Shown here: positions 22,365 through 34,830 of the stretch, one piece after another
Numbering within the stretch: position 1 is the stretch's first letter
How the letters are laid out: each line of letters begins with the position of its first letter
Source of the DNA: Vitis vinifera
Lineage: Eukaryota; Streptophyta; Magnoliopsida; Vitales; Vitaceae
NCBI RefSeq assembly: GCF_030704535.1
Contig: NC_081822.1
Location: 35,300,001 to 35,364,000 of the forward strand
Reading direction: 5' to 3'
DNA length: 64,000 nucleotides
Position numbers and translations under genes: made by a program
The notes under the pieces: model-generated
Seen by the model: only the letters and a program-made list of their open reading frames with translations
What the model was told of the DNA's origin: nothing
Databases searched by the model: none

Positions 22365-22859
22365 ATGGCTTCCACAAGCGTTCAAATGGCGTCTGATTAT
22401 TCTTCTTCCACCCCTAGATGCACGTATGACGTGTTCTTGAGTTTTAGAGGGGAAGACACCCGCAACAATTTCACCGATCACCTGTATACTGCTTTGGTTC
22501 AAAGGGGCATCAATACTTTTAGAGATGATAAACTTAGAAGAGGAGAAGAGATTGCACCAGAGCTTCTAAAAGCTATTGAAGAATCAAGATCTTCCATTGT
22601 TGTTTTCTCAAAAACTTATGCTCATTCAAGGTGGTGTTTAGACGAGCTTGCAAAGATCATGGAGTGTAGACGTGAATATAGGCAAATAGTATTGCCAATT
22701 TTCTACCATGTGGATCCAGCGGATGTGCGTAAACAAACAGGGAGTTTTGGAGAAGCATTCACCAGCTATGAAGAAAATTGGAAGAACAAGGCACAAAGGT
22801 GGAGGGAGGCTTTGACCGAAGCAGGCTATATTGCTGGATGGCCTATAAACAAGGGGTAA
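22365..22859 (+). CDS. TIR domain exon, intact (first exon of a TNL or TIR-only gene)
   Basis: 164 codons from ATG 22365: a short Ser-rich lead, then YDVFLSFRGEDTRNNFTDHL, GINTFRDDKLRRGEEI, SSIVVFSKTYAHSRWCLDEL and IFYHVDPADVRKQTGSFGEAF. These are all standard TIR blocks, including the Glu in WCLDELAKI that is catalytic in TIR NADases. The open frame ends at TAA 22857-22859, but a GT donor at 22856-22857 follows a partial codon GG, the usual phase for TNL exon 1. No NB-ARC exon follows until 38262. It is either a TIR-only product (intron retained) or exon 1 of a gene with a very long intron. Confidence 0.9.
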   Translation: MASTSVQMASDYSSSTPRCTYDVFLSFRGEDTRNNFTDHLYTALVQRGINTFRDDKLRRGEEIAPELLKAIEESRSSIVVFSKTYAHSRWCLDELAKIMECRREYRQIVLPIFYHVDPADVRKQTGSFGEAFTSYEENWKNKAQRWREALTEAGYIAGWPINKG

Positions 22860-25640
22860 CTTTAGTAACTTCTTTTTAGCTTTTATTTATGAGTAGCTTT
22901 CATTTATAAGCACTTAAATTTGAGTCTTATAATTATAATCATGAACAAATGACGAGAAGGCTAATAATCTCATGACACAAATGCCTAATTTCTTGAGATA
23001 CTTGTGTATTGCTCAAATTCTAGTAAAAAAAAAAATGATTAGTTGTAAATTTATAAAAGTAAAGAAATCCTTTTGATTCTAAATATAGAAATTTCATCAA
23101 TAAATTGAATGCATAAATACATAGTTATTTCATAATTATATGTTATATATAATTATGAAATAAGATATCCATTTTAGATTATTGAAAAACTTAGGTGTTT
23201 TCATAATTTGTATTCACTATATTTCCATAAACTATGTTAAGTATATAGTTTGAAGAGTAAAATATAAAATCAAATAACCTAAAATGACTTGTAACTTAGA
23301 GAAACATAGTCAATTTACAATATGACATATTGAGTTTGATAATTGCAGCTGTAAATGATAAAATAAAAAATAAAAATTTAACGTCCAAAATAATGAGAAG
23401 TTTGATAAATTCGAAAAGAAGGTGTTAGAATTCTATATTTTTCATAAATTTATACAAGAATATACAATGAGTTATAAGAAGAAAAAAAATAATGAGTGTC
23501 CTAAAATTAAATAAAACAATTCTTTAAATTAAGATAATAAAATATTATTAATAGTTTTACTCATAATTTACAAAATATTCATCACAACAAATTCCTATCA
23601 TCATGTACTCAAAATTTATGACATACATCTATTATTATTTGATTATTGTTTTATCTTTATATATATATATAAATTATATAGGTGAAAGGATAATGAATAT
23701 TCTAAAATTAAGGAAAATAAATATTATTTCTTAAAACTAAGATAATAAAATATTATTAATATTTAATTGCTTTTAATTTATAGAAATATGAACTAGAACA
23801 AATACTTTGATTCTACGCATCTTTATAATTATTTCCATGATTCTTATCATTATGTGTGTGATTCTATAATCTTCTTAAACCAAGTGTTATGAGTTTATTC
23901 TTAGTATGAACCCTCGACCTAAGTGTTAGGAGTTTACCCTTAATATGAGCCCTTGAATTAAGTCTCATGAGTTTATCAAAACTAAAATAACCACTAATGG
24001 ATTTTCATTTTTAAAATATAGAAATTACAAAGTCAACCATACGGTCAATGGTGGAGTTAGAAGTTCATATCGAAAGGAGAGCAATATTTAAATTAAATAA
24101 ATGTTTGCATATTTTCATATTTTAAAAGGCTTGTATAAATTGTTATTGATAGGATTAGCTAAATTCACATATTATAAGTAGCTGTTATAATGGAATTTTA
24201 AAAAAAGCTAACTTACTAAATTAAATGCATGATTAGACAACAATTCTAAATAAACAAAATATTTAAAAATTTTAGTAAATTTTTAATATTTTTAAAAAAT
24301 AAATTTTATAAGATAATTAATTTGATAAATAAAAAGTGTAAATATAATTCTCATTAATCTTTATAATTGAAACAAAACATTAACAAAAGATTTCCAAAAA
24401 AAATTAAATAAAATTTTAAAAAGCTCTTTTAAATAAGATATATTTTATAAGAGATTTTATTTAAAGTATAAGTGAACTAAAAGAAATTTAGGGTAATTTT
24501 AATAGAAAGTTAATTAAGTAGAAGTAGATTAAGAATATTTCATGTAACTTAAATTAAAAGTTCTTTAATTAGAAAATTTGGTAGACAATTTTTCTTTTTA
24601 AAATACCCTTGAAAATTAGTTGTTGTTTTATCTCTTCAAACAATTAAAGATTAACCATTAAGTAGATAATAAGTAAAATAATTTTTAAAGAAATTTTTAT
24701 TTAAATTTTTTTGAATATATTTTTATCTACATATTTAGCTGGAGCAAGAGGCTTCATTCTTTTTATTTTATTTTTTGATCATTAATATTGTGTGTTTTTT
24801 GTTTAATACTTCTTTCAACCAATGAATTGATTAGTAAAAATAATTCTAAATAATTCTCCTTGTTTGGAGGAATCTAGAGTGAATCATGAGTAAGGAGGTT
24901 TTTTTTTTTTTTTTTCTTTTTGATTGAATAAAAAAAAATCAAAATATTTGACTCTTTTTATCTAGCTAAAAATAACATGTTCATATCAACTAATATAACT
25001 AAATTAAACATATTTATAACAAGTTCACTTTAAAGCATGTTTGATAGTGATTTTAAGAAATGTTTTTAACTCCTAAAAAGGTTAGAAGAGCTTCATAAAA
25101 TTATTACCAAATGAACTCTTAATTATATTGGTTAATGTCAATATGTTATTTTTAACTTAATAGAAAAAATTAAATATTTTGATTTTTTTTTATTCAACCT
25201 TAAAACAAATATTATCTAACTTATTTTTAAAATAAATAAGATAAAATAAACTAACAATGCACTGGATTGGAATTTATCACGGAGAATTATCCAAAAAGGT
25301 CACCTATAAACTATAAGTCTCATTAAGGGTCATCAAGTTTATAAATTTTCCTTAAGCCCATAAGTCCTGCATTGAAAATTTGGCCATCTTGTAATTCTAA
25401 TTATGCCTTTTGTCTTTTACTCAATTTGAACATCCTGTAATTCTAATTATGTCTTTTGTCTTTTATTACTATTCCTCAAGTTTATATGAAGGTTAATTGT
25501 ATTATTATTATTATTATTGAAACTTCCAGCACTGTTTCCATTGTAAGAAAAGACACTTCTAGCACTATTTTTTTTTATATTAAATTGGTTTTCTAACTTA
25601 GCAATTAGGTACCATATACCAAAATATGCATATTCTTTTC
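22860..25640. other. AT-rich DNA between TIR exon and viral insertion
   Basis: No protein-coding content is recognised. A MITE-like unit lies at 25036-25118. A short tandem repeat of GTAATTCTAATTATG...TTTTGTCTTTTA lies at about 25393-25470. If the TIR exon splices to the distant NB-ARC exon, this is intron. Confidence 0.45.
25036..25118. repeat. MITE-like dispersed repeat, copy 2
   Basis: GTTTGATAGTGATTTTAAG at the left and AAAATTATTACCAAATGAAC at the right are inverted-repeat ends. They are related to the units near 8531, 44097 and 58739. Confidence 0.45.
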
Positions 25641-25875
25641 ATTAGTATTGTATATATATATATATAAGCTCTGAACCCGGTTGCCCATACAACCACCAAG
25701 GGGGAACTAACGTGTGTCAAGAGCATATCTAGGTACCTATCAGAGTCCTAGGCAACCCTCGTCAAAGGAGTTACTGTCTCCAATGGGCAGAGAGCCCCAC
25801 TTTGCTCCAATAACCTCTAGGTCATGGGTGAGAGTTCCCATTGGTGTCACGCCTAAATTTGGCACATCAGGATGA

Positions 25876-25889
25876 GGGCTCTGATACCA
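25876..25889 (-). other. Caulimovirid Met-tRNA primer-binding site
   Basis: The minus strand reads TGGTATCAGAGCCC, complementary to the 3' end of initiator Met-tRNA, the primer for caulimovirid minus-strand DNA synthesis. It follows GGGTATCTA, as does the second site at 32109-32122 (GGGTGTCTA). Confidence 0.8.
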
Positions 25890-26059
25890 TAGATACCCAG
25901 GACAAGGTTATATGCAATAAAAACATAAATTATGCCAAAATTCAAGACAAAGAAGAGAAATAAGAAAATACACAAGATATTTAATAAGAAATTTAAAAAG
26001 AAGGAACCACAAACTTTATTTACATAATTTGAAAACCATCCATAATAGGAGGTATAATG

Positions 26060-26260
26060 AAAACATAAAACATACTTATATAAGGAGATGGATATCTTAC
26101 AATGAAAATGGGTAGGAAAGCTTTGAAGAAAGCTTTTGGCTTGAGGACTTACATGATGAGAGTGCATGAAGAGAAAAGGGAGCTTAAGAAGAAGAGGAGA
26201 AATTTTTTCGTGTTTACAACTGAGGATCAAGCCTCCTTAAATAGTTGAAGAAAGAATCTT
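26060..26260 (-). promoter_or_regulatory. Candidate viral intergenic region with TATA-like boxes
   Basis: On the minus strand, TATTTAAGG (26243-26235) and TATATAAG (26082-26075) lie between the last ORF and the primer site. That is where caulimovirids keep their single promoter and polyadenylation region. The TATTTAAGG position is the better promoter candidate; the second could equally be part of the leader. Confidence 0.35.
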
Positions 26261-26507
26261 AAACAGTACAAAGTAGCAGACAAAGTACTATTTGCTTTTT
26301 GACCAGCTGTTGTGAATAGTTAACCCGTGCATGAATAGTAAAAGTGAATAGTAACATTTTACTGTAACACTTTAGACTTTTTGGCAAGGAATCTTACTTT
26401 CGGTGGGAAATAATGGCTGGCAGACCATATCTTGAATCGTGGACACACATGTTGGAAGACCAAACTGCTTTTAGTGCTGAAATGAGCTTAAGGCTTGGTA
26501 AAAAGTA

Positions 26508-27783
26508 TCAGAAAAGAATATAATTTGAACGGTGCTTCATTAGTAGCTGCATATCTTTAATGATGGATTTGGTAGGCAGAGGATCAATCCTTTTACTACA
26601 GAAAATCTGATGAAGAGAGTCTGCAGCAATAAGATATCCCATATTTTCATGATAGGCCTCAAAATCCCTATTAATAATCCTGACTCTCTCCAATGCTTGA
26701 TTTTCTTAATAAGTGGCTCAACACAGATATCAGGTTGTTCCAAAGGACAGGAAAAAAGAATAGGTCTCATGTTTTGATAATGAAGAGAAATATAATGTTG
26801 TGCTGGGAGAAAACTACCATCAGAGATCCATTCAAGAGCTTTGCTGATAATAATAGCATCAACAAACTTCTTGTTCATCTTAAAACCCTGAATTAATCCC
26901 AAGTTAACTTTTCTACCGAAATTGCTTGCTTGGCTGAGATCAAAGCAGACCAACTAGTGAGCTAACCCATAATCAAGAAGAAGTTTTGGGTTAGGGTTAA
27001 AACTTCATTCTTAAACGCAAGGCTGATTGGCTGGTAATATTGTAGGATAATGCAAACTCTGCTGATAGTAAAGTTTCTATTGCAGTTACAAAACTGCTTG
27101 TTGTCTTGTTGATGGAGAAGAGGTTCACTAAGGCTTCTGCAAATCTTAGAGTTGTCAAACTCCATATCTTTAACCAATTTTAAACCTGGAACTCGAAGAC
27201 CAGATATGGCACAAAGATAGATGTGAAGATCTTGAAGATAGGCAGAGATAAAAACTTGTTTTTCCTCTGCAATGGCCTTAGCTTTTTCATAGATTATAAG
27301 ACTAACACAGTCTTGCTTAAAAGAGTATAAAATCTGCTTCTTATGAAAATACATTCTTATATTGAGGAAACTCCACTCTTCCTCACTTAATTTTTCTTCA
27401 TTCACCAATGGGGTGAACTGCTTATTCTCTCCATTTCCTAGTGGGAAAAATGGGGCTTGGTGTTTAAGCGCATCCGAATGTGCTTTAGGAAAGTCAACTA
27501 GTTCTAGCTTTCTTTCCAAAGCCCTGCATCTGTCTTGCAATTCACAAAGACTTTTATAAACAGATAAGGGGTTAGTATCGATAGATGATGGATTTGTGGG
27601 AAAGGAATCTTCCACAAAAGGTAGAGAATTCGAATTGTTTCCTTTATCCATGTTAGGGGAAGAAGGATGTTTAAGAGTTGCTGGAGGAATAGGATCAATT
27701 GAGAAGCTACAAGATCCTGCGACATCAAAATGTTCATAATACAAGGGCATGGATTTCTCAGATAAAGCTGAATGAGGTTTCAT
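26508..27783 (-). pseudogene. Last ORF of the minus-strand caulimovirid segment, broken
   Basis: A 273-codon frame from 27783 down to 26962 has a Ser/Pro-rich start, a heptad-like stretch (ELQDRCRALERKLELV) and no known catalytic motif. It is followed by two shorter frames to 26508 after frameshifts. By position it follows RNase H, where many caulimovirids carry a separate final ORF of poorly known function (translational transactivator or similar). Its sequence differs from the plus-strand segment's last ORF, so I do not assign a function. Confidence 0.6.
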
Positions 27784-27789
27784 TTAGGT

Positions 27790-29900
27790 TGTAAATTTAT
27801 TAATGGGCTTAAGAGATTGTTTTTCTTTTTTAGGGGCCATGCTTTTGTGAATCCTGAAAAAATTTACGAGTTAAGAAATCAGGGATTGAGTTATTATCTC
27901 ATTTAATATATTTGATTGGAAAATCAAAATTGCTTAAAATAGTTTGCCATCAAGCAAAAATATGCTTAGAAGCTATATTCTTAACATCTTTTTGTAAAAC
28001 TAATTTTTTAGATTTGCAATCAACTCTTAATAAAAATTCTTAGTTCAAAAGATCATCTTGAAATTTTGAAATGCATAAAATCTCTTTTTTAATGGTATTA
28101 TAGTTGAGTTGGGCATTATTCCAAGTTCCTGAAGTATACCTAACCAACTTTTCTTGGTTATCAATTTTTTGCTTAAGAATTCCACCATAACCTATGTTTG
28201 AGGCATTAGTCTCAACAATCTTAAAGGCTTTTGGGTCAGCTAAGGTAAAACATGGTAGGGTCTTGACTCTAAACTTGACAGTTTTGACAATCTTGGTATG
28301 ATCCTCATTCCAAGGTACTGGATTCTTCTTAAGTCTTTGTCTTAAAGGGGCATAAAGCTAGCTTAAATCCTGAATGAAATTTGACACATAATTAAGGCTT
28401 CTTAAGAAATGTTGCAGTTGTTTCTTATCTTTAATCTCATCAGGAAACTTATCAGCAAACTCTATAGATCTTTAAATGGGAGTGATTGTTCCTTGGTGAA
28501 TATGATGACCTAGGAATCTTACCGTAGTTTGAAAAAGGTTAATCTTAGTGGCTGACAAGCTTAGACCATTACTTTTAACAATCTCAACAAACTTATTGAG
28601 ATGTTTCCAATGTTGTTCTATAGAATTAGAGTATACTAAAACATCATCGATGTAGACAATGATGAAATCAGAAAATTGGTTAAAGATTTCATTCATTATA
28701 TTCTAGAACTCTAAGGGTGCATTCTTAAGACCAAAGGGCATTACATTCCATTCATAATGTCCAAAGTGGACCACAAAGGCTATCTTATACCTATCTTTTT
28801 CTGCAATCTAGATTTGCCAAAATCCTAATTTCATGTCAAACTTAGAGAAGACTTTGTTGAACTAATCTTTGAAGGAGGTCTTTCTTATTTGGAATAAGAT
28901 ACCTAATCCATCTTAATGCATCATTAAGAGGCTTGTAATTGATGGCAAGTCTAGATGTTCCTCTTTCTAATTCAGCTTGTTTCTGTACATAGAAGGTTGA
29001 ACAACTCCAAGAAGTCTTATACTTTCTTGTCAATTTCTTATCGAGAAGATCTTGGATCTCCTTTTCACAGTAGCTTAATAATTCATTGTTCATCTGAATT
29101 GGTCTTGCTTTAGTGGGAATATTTTTTTCACTAAAGTCTGGCTCATAAGGTAACTCTACCTCATGCTATTTCCTATGCTAAAACGAATTAGGAATATTAG
29201 AGCAAACTTCTCTAACAATCCTATCTTTAAATATTTCTATTGCATCTTGAGTTTTCTTAATTTTCAATTGATCTTCTATTCTAACCAGAGTAATCTCCTG
29301 TTTTAAGAGATTAACATGGTTTTTCTTAGCCATAATCACTTGATCCTTTAAGGTGTTTATACTTCTTTCTCCCGATAGATTGGAAAATTCAAAGAGAATT
29401 TCCTTATCTGGGAGCTTAGTTCTTATACCTTGGTTATCTACTCACATGAGAAATATAGAACTTAAAAAGGGGACTCCAAGGAGAGCTTTCTTCTTAAGAT
29501 CCTTAACTAAAATGAAGGTTTGCTTAATGCAAACGCCTTGGTTGCAGATGTGGACATCTGACAGCTTATACTTAATAACAAGTTTTTTACCATTGGCTCT
29601 AAAAAGAGTTTGTTTGGTTTTTTCATAAAGCTAGGTAGGTACTAAACCTTCTTGTAAGCAATTCAAAGATGCTCCTGAATCAATCAAAGCAACAATATCA
29701 ATGGCAAATTTATTCTTAATTACTATAGTAAGGGAGACTTACAACCTCTGGAAAATAACCCTACTAACAGTGTTCAAGTATGCATCTACCTCTTTATTAT
29801 TGATTTGTGAAGATTTAAGAACTTCTTTAAAGTCTTCCTAGTTAGAATTGTTATGGTAAATACCATCCCTATGGATTTGATCATAGAGGGTAAAAAATCC
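27790..29900 (-). pseudogene. Caulimovirid protease, reverse transcriptase and RNase H, broken
   Basis: Read on the minus strand: the aspartic protease active site DSGA at 29681-29670; the start of RT at about 29093 (LAINYKPLND); the RT catalytic YIDD at 28654-28643 within IIVYIDDVLVYSN; then RFLGHHIHQG and an RNase H region down to about 27850. Internal stops occur, for example just before NIMNEIF near 28703. The order and YIDD box are those of Caulimoviridae and Ty3-type RTs. The linked movement protein and lack of integrase point to the virus. Confidence 0.85.
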
Positions 29901-29917
29901 TAAACTTGCAAGTTGTC

Positions 29918-30928
29918 TTAAGTCCTTAATTTCCTTCCTATACTGTTTATTTCTTCTTGAAGATCTTTAATAGTTAAAGTATCTAGGGCAAGCTTTTGTT
30001 TTTGGCTTAGGATATTTATAGTCTTTGGTTGGCTGTCATAATGGTCCTTAATCCTAGAAATTGTTTGGTTAGAAGGTTCATTGGCTAACTTAATTAGTCC
30101 ATTATCCTTTGTTTTAGAACTAATATTCCGCTTAACCAAATTGATTCTCTTATGGGAAGGCTGAGGTGTTTTAGGGATAACAAAGATGTCTTTAACCTTT
30201 TGGTTGATTTTATCAATGAAAACTTGATCAATATTAGGATTTTCCTGGAATTTCATAGAGAATTCAAAAGGCTTAAACAAAGGTTTATTGTCATTCTTAA
30301 CAAAATAATTCTTAATGTGATCTTGAGTTTCAATAATATCTTCATCCCTATGGAGTTGATTACCAAGGGTTATGAGAAACATATTAGTGTAGTTGTTCTA
30401 TTCCATGATTCTCCTAATATCAACCGCACTAGCATTTCCCTTATCTTCTGGCTTAGTCTTAAAAAGTGAAGCTCTAACAATGGTTCCATTAATATCTTTT
30501 TCTATCTTAGGTTCAGGAGGATGAGTGGATTCTATGACAATGTTATCATTGGTTTTCCATATCTTAGCTCTTGTATATGTGTTATTAATATACTTACAGG
30601 GATAGTCTGGATATTCTTCTTGTTTGAAGAGTTCAAACCAGATCCAAAACTTAATGTTTTTATTTTCTTGTCTTAAGTACATATAGAGTTCTTCTTGGTA
30701 GAGGGTTCTAATGTCTTTAGGGATAGTGCTAAAGAACCAATTTTTTCTTTTGTTATTGGCTTCAGAATAGAAGTCCTTTCTTAAAAGATCCTTGTTGATC
30801 TCAAAGTCCTCATCGTTAAAGCTTATGGTGTTAATCATCTGGGAATACGTAGGAGACATATCAGGGGACTCATCCTGATGTGATTCCTGTGTAGACTCCT
30901 TTTCATTAGTGTAAAAGGGTCTGGCCAA
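29918..30928 (-). pseudogene. Polyprotein region between movement protein and protease, no zinc knuckle
   Basis: Two frames (30928-30398 and 30382-29918) hold a charged, Asn/Lys-rich region including WFFSTIPKDIRTLYQEELY and FWIWFELFKQEEYPDYP. There is no CCHC knuckle, unlike the plus-strand segment at the equivalent position before its protease. I cannot assign a function. It may be the C-terminal part of the movement-protein region, or a diverged or replaced capsid part. Confidence 0.5.
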
Positions 30929-30999
30929 GTTGGTGTGATTTCTAACACCTGTTAACTTATTGTTTTTAGGATTTGTTGAACTGGAACCTTTATCTACCC

Positions 31000-31912
31000 T
31001 AATGGTTCTTACTGTGATAGATGAGCTTAAAACTCTAGAGGGCTCATACTCTGAAATTCTAGGACTGCTAGAATGATGGAAAGAGTTAGAGAAAATCAGA
31101 TCTTTTCTTCCATCAGGATATTGAACAATTTGTTCAATCCTTTCAGATCTCTATTCTATGGCTAGAACGGCATTAGCAAAATGCCAATTTTCAGGAAACT
31201 CAACTTCACTCCACTTGATCTTTTTGGGGATTATGAAGTTTGTCTTGTCTAGCATATTAGAGTGGAAGAGAGTAGTCTCTCCCTTAGGACTGGTGCACAG
31301 AGCTCTAGATCCAATGCTTGTGGTCATGCTCTTATAGGCAAATATAGTAATGATGGAAATAGGAATGTTTCTTTCCTTGAACTTAAAGTCATGGGTCTTA
31401 ACATGAAGGACGACCGAATCTAAGATGTCGGCATTTCTTAATCTAACTGTGAAGTTAGGGAAACACTAGAAGTAAACAGGGTCATCATTTAGTCCAGCTT
31501 GGACTGCACCTATAATAGAATCTCGATAGTCAAGATGTCTATTATCTCTTAGACACATGACAATAGAGGTGTTTAAACCTAATCTTATCAAATGCTTAGC
31601 GGCAACTTGGATCATACCAAAGTGTATGAAGTTATAGCAGTCTTTCTTATGCTTCTCTATGGACTTACTATCCAAGAGTCTTATGACTTGATCATCTTAT
31701 TTTAAATTTACTGACATTTCAGAGGTTCTAATGGTGTAGTCTATAAAAAACTTAAAGGTTCTTTTCTTATAAATTTCTTGATTAGATACCTTGGGTAACT
31801 TCCAATCATCTAAATCATTTTAGATCTTAGGATAATTGACCTCTTTACTATTTACAACAGTATCTTGAGAATCAGTGGATTTCCTAGACATAGTTCTGAA
31901 TATCGAACTCAT
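31000..31912 (-). pseudogene. Caulimovirid movement protein (30K superfamily), broken
   Basis: The likely start is at 31912 on the minus strand (MSSIFRTMSRKS). The recognisable core is LGLNTSIVMCLRDNRHLDYR followed by AGLNDDPVYF (31590-31466), then a stop and FPNFTVRL in the same register. These match the central part of 30K-type cell-to-cell movement proteins of Caulimoviridae. Stops are scattered (for example after NYPKI near 31822). The leader between the primer site and this start is about 200 nt. Confidence 0.75.
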
Positions 31913-32108
31913 TTTAGGATTTTAATCTAGAGCCTAATAGCATATTGACATACCTAATGAGACGTCTCCCCAGCCCCTTACAACCTTAACAAACGCCTAT
32001 CCACGGCTAACAACAGACTCAACCCAGCAAGGATCGTACTCCTCGGCACACTGCTACTTATCCTAGGATAGCTCAAAACACCTAAAACAAACCCGACTTC
32101 CCTTCCTG

Positions 32109-32122
32109 TGGCTTTGATACCA
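32109..32122 (-). other. Second caulimovirid primer-binding site, at the head-to-head junction
   Basis: The minus strand reads TGGTATCAAAGCCA, one mismatch from the canonical Met-tRNA complement within TGGTATCAGAGCC. The conserved GGGTGTCTA upstream shows the minus-strand segment extends at least to 32131. The plus-strand coat gene starts at 32145. Confidence 0.7.
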
Positions 32123-32144
32123 TAGACACCCATAGAGAATCAAT

Positions 32145-33450
32145 ATGGTTAAGGGTGACATTAGTTCAGAAGAAGAGGCTGATGAACTAATCAAAATGTT
32201 TGAGGAACCCCATAATCAAATTGTTTTAAAAAGTATCAACAACTTGGAAGCCCCTAAGACTATGAATTATTACCTTAGACCTACCTTTCCTGACATGCAA
32301 TTTGAGGAAAGAAATCAGTACACTTAAGCTTCATACACCAGTGGTACTATCTATGAATGGAACATAGATGGTATGACCGAGTATACATACTCACTAAGCT
32401 TCAAGAAATGACCATGGTAAGTACAACCTATAAGTTAAATAATAGACTACCTGACCATGTTGTAGCTCAGAAAATTGTTGTTGGGTTTACAGGACAACTT
32501 AAGGGTTGGTGGGATAATTATCTCACTTTTAAGGATATAAATGGTATCCTAAAAGCTTATAGGATTAATGAGGAAAATGAAATGGTTAAGGACGAAGATG
32601 GACAAGATATAGAGGATGCAGTGTCTACTCTAATCTATTCAATTTCAAAGCACTTCATTGGAGATCCTACAAAGATTAAGGATAAGACTGTAGATCTCTT
32701 AACCAACCTTAAGTGTCCCAAGTTTCATGACTTTAGATGGTATAAGGAAGTTTTCCTAACCAAAGTCATGCTAAGATCAGACTGTAACCAATATTTTTGG
32801 AAAGAAAAATTCATCTCAGGACTACCTAGGCTTTTCTCTGAGAGAATTAGGATTAACATAAGAGAACATTAAAATGGTCAAATCCCTTATGATAAACTAA
32901 CGTATGGTGAAATTATAATCATTGTCACAGCTGAAGGGATTAAGTTATGCAATGACTTTAAGCTCAAACAACAAATGAAGAATGAACAAAGGATCTACAA
33001 GAGTTAATTTGGGTCATTCTGTAGCCAATTTGATTTCATCCAAAAAAAAACTAAGCCTCCCTCTAAGTAACGAACAAACAGGAAGCCTAGCAAAGATAAG
33101 TTTTACCATAATAAGAGAGAAACTTATGGAAACTATAGGATGAATGAAACCAAGCATTCAAGACATGTCCAAAGAAGAATAAACAAAGAAGCCCAGAAAA
33201 AGGAATAAACCCTTTTAGATTCCAAGCCAATTATTTGTTTTAAATGTGGCAAGGTTGGCCACTATAAGAAAGATTGTAAGGTTAGACAAAAGATTAATAA
33301 TCTTAATGTCCCTGAAGATTTAAAAAATATGTTTTGTGAAGTTTTATTAAAAACCTCAGAATCTGAATCAATGACTGATTCAGATAATGAAGATGATATT
33401 AATCAACTAGACAGTAGTGGTGAAGTTTCTAGCCAAACTTCTAGTGACTA
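32145..33450 (+). pseudogene. Caulimovirid coat protein with CCHC zinc knuckle, broken
   Basis: Starts at ATG 32145 with an in-frame TAG four codons upstream. Frames 32145-32327 and 32357-32872 carry the capsid core (VVGFTGQLKGWWDNYLT, LTNLKCPKFHDFRWYKEVFL). The RNA-binding knuckle CFKCGKVGHYKKDC lies at 33236-33277 with a basic region before it and an acidic Ser-rich tail after it. Several stops and frame changes break it. This segment has no movement protein. Confidence 0.8.
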
Positions 33451-33459
33451 AGAAGATTG

Positions 33460-34477
33460 CATTAAGGGTAATTGTAATTGCCGACCTAAGACCATAAATG
33501 TCATAAGCCAAGATCAAGAACTTGTCTTAGATATTTTAAGAAAAATTGAAGATGAAAAAACTAAGCAAGATCTTTATGAAGTGTTTAAGAAATCAGTTGT
33601 TAAGCCGGAAGGTAAGAAGACTGTAAATCCTTATAACCTTAATGAAATCTTAAATAGGTTTGACCAACAGTCTCCCAAAGAAGTAAGCATTGAGGAACTT
33701 CATGATGAAGTAAGACAGTATAGGAAAGAAATTAAGGATTTAAGACAATTCACAAGTTTAGGTTTCTCGAACCTTCAAGAACAAATCAATAGAATTGTTA
33801 ATAACCAAGAAAACCTTGTGGATGTTCCAGAATCTTCACAAGTTAATGATGATGAGACAGAAGCCTTTTTAAATACTGTTAGTAGGATTATCTTCCAAAT
33901 GTGGGAAGTCTCTCCTACTATAGTAGTCAAAGATAAATTCGTCTTTGATATTGTTACTTTAATTGATTCAGGTGCAGTCGAGAATTGCCTTCAAGAAGGT
34001 CTTGTACCTATTCCTTTATGTGAAGAGACAAGTCAGTCTCTATTTGGAGCCAATGGCAAAAGGCTTGCTATTAAGTATAAATTAACAGATGTTCATATCC
34101 GTAACCATGACATCTGTATTAAGCAAACTTTCATTCTTGTTAAAGACCTTAAGGAGAAAGTCCTCCTAGAGATCCCCTTCTTAAACTCTATTTATCCCAT
34201 GTGGGTAGATAACCAAGGTATAAGAACAAAGCTCTTTGATAAGGAAATTCTTTTTGAATTTATCAATCCACCTGTTATAAACATCACTCCTTGTGATCAA
34301 GAAATTAATCTTGTTGGAATAGATGTTCCACCTAAGAAAATAGGTACCCAACTCATTTATAATCTCATTAAAAATAATATTTTAAGCATTTCTTTATGCA
34401 TTTCAAAATTTCATATTGATGTTTTGAACCAAAGATTTTTTATTAAGAATCATTTTCACACTTGTGAAAACAATTAA
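33460..34477 (+). pseudogene. Caulimovirid linker and aspartic protease
   Basis: The 298-codon frame 33581-34477 is open. It starts with a coiled-coil-like region (RQYRKEIKDLRQFTSLGFS) and holds the protease site LIDSGAVENC, with DSGA at 33964-33975, and LVKDLKEKVLLEIPFL. The protease region corresponds closely to the broken one on the minus-strand segment (29681-29670), so the two segments are related viruses or components. RT should follow but is missing after about 34390. Confidence 0.8.
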
Positions 34478-34489
34478 GTATATAGCTTT

Positions 34490-34830
34490 TAAGCATGATT
34501 TAACTGATTGACAGATTATTTTAAACCCTAATTTTCAAATTAAGTTTATTAAAGGAGAAAATTTCATTCCTGATTACTTAACTCGTGAAATTTGTAGGGT
34601 TCACGAGACCATGGCCCCTAAAAAGAATACCCAAGCTCCTAACAATCCCAATCCAGTCAAGCTCCTTTTCCCCATAAAATGCTTTGGAGTCAACAAGTTG
34701 AACTTGAAGAAGAAGCAAGACTTCATTCTTCTAACCTTATGCCCAACAAAATGATGACCTTGTACTATGATCCTTCGGATCCATCTAAACCGGTCAAGAT
34801 TACCCAATACCCAACTATTTCAAGGTCTTA
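34490..34830 (+). pseudogene. RNase H tail and start of the last ORF, plus-strand segment
   Basis: After a deletion that removed RT, the words IKFIKGENFIPDYLTRE and HETMAPKKN appear. The first is the end of RNase H and the second the overlapping start of the final ORF. The minus-strand segment has the same MAPKK junction near 27842. Confidence 0.6.
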
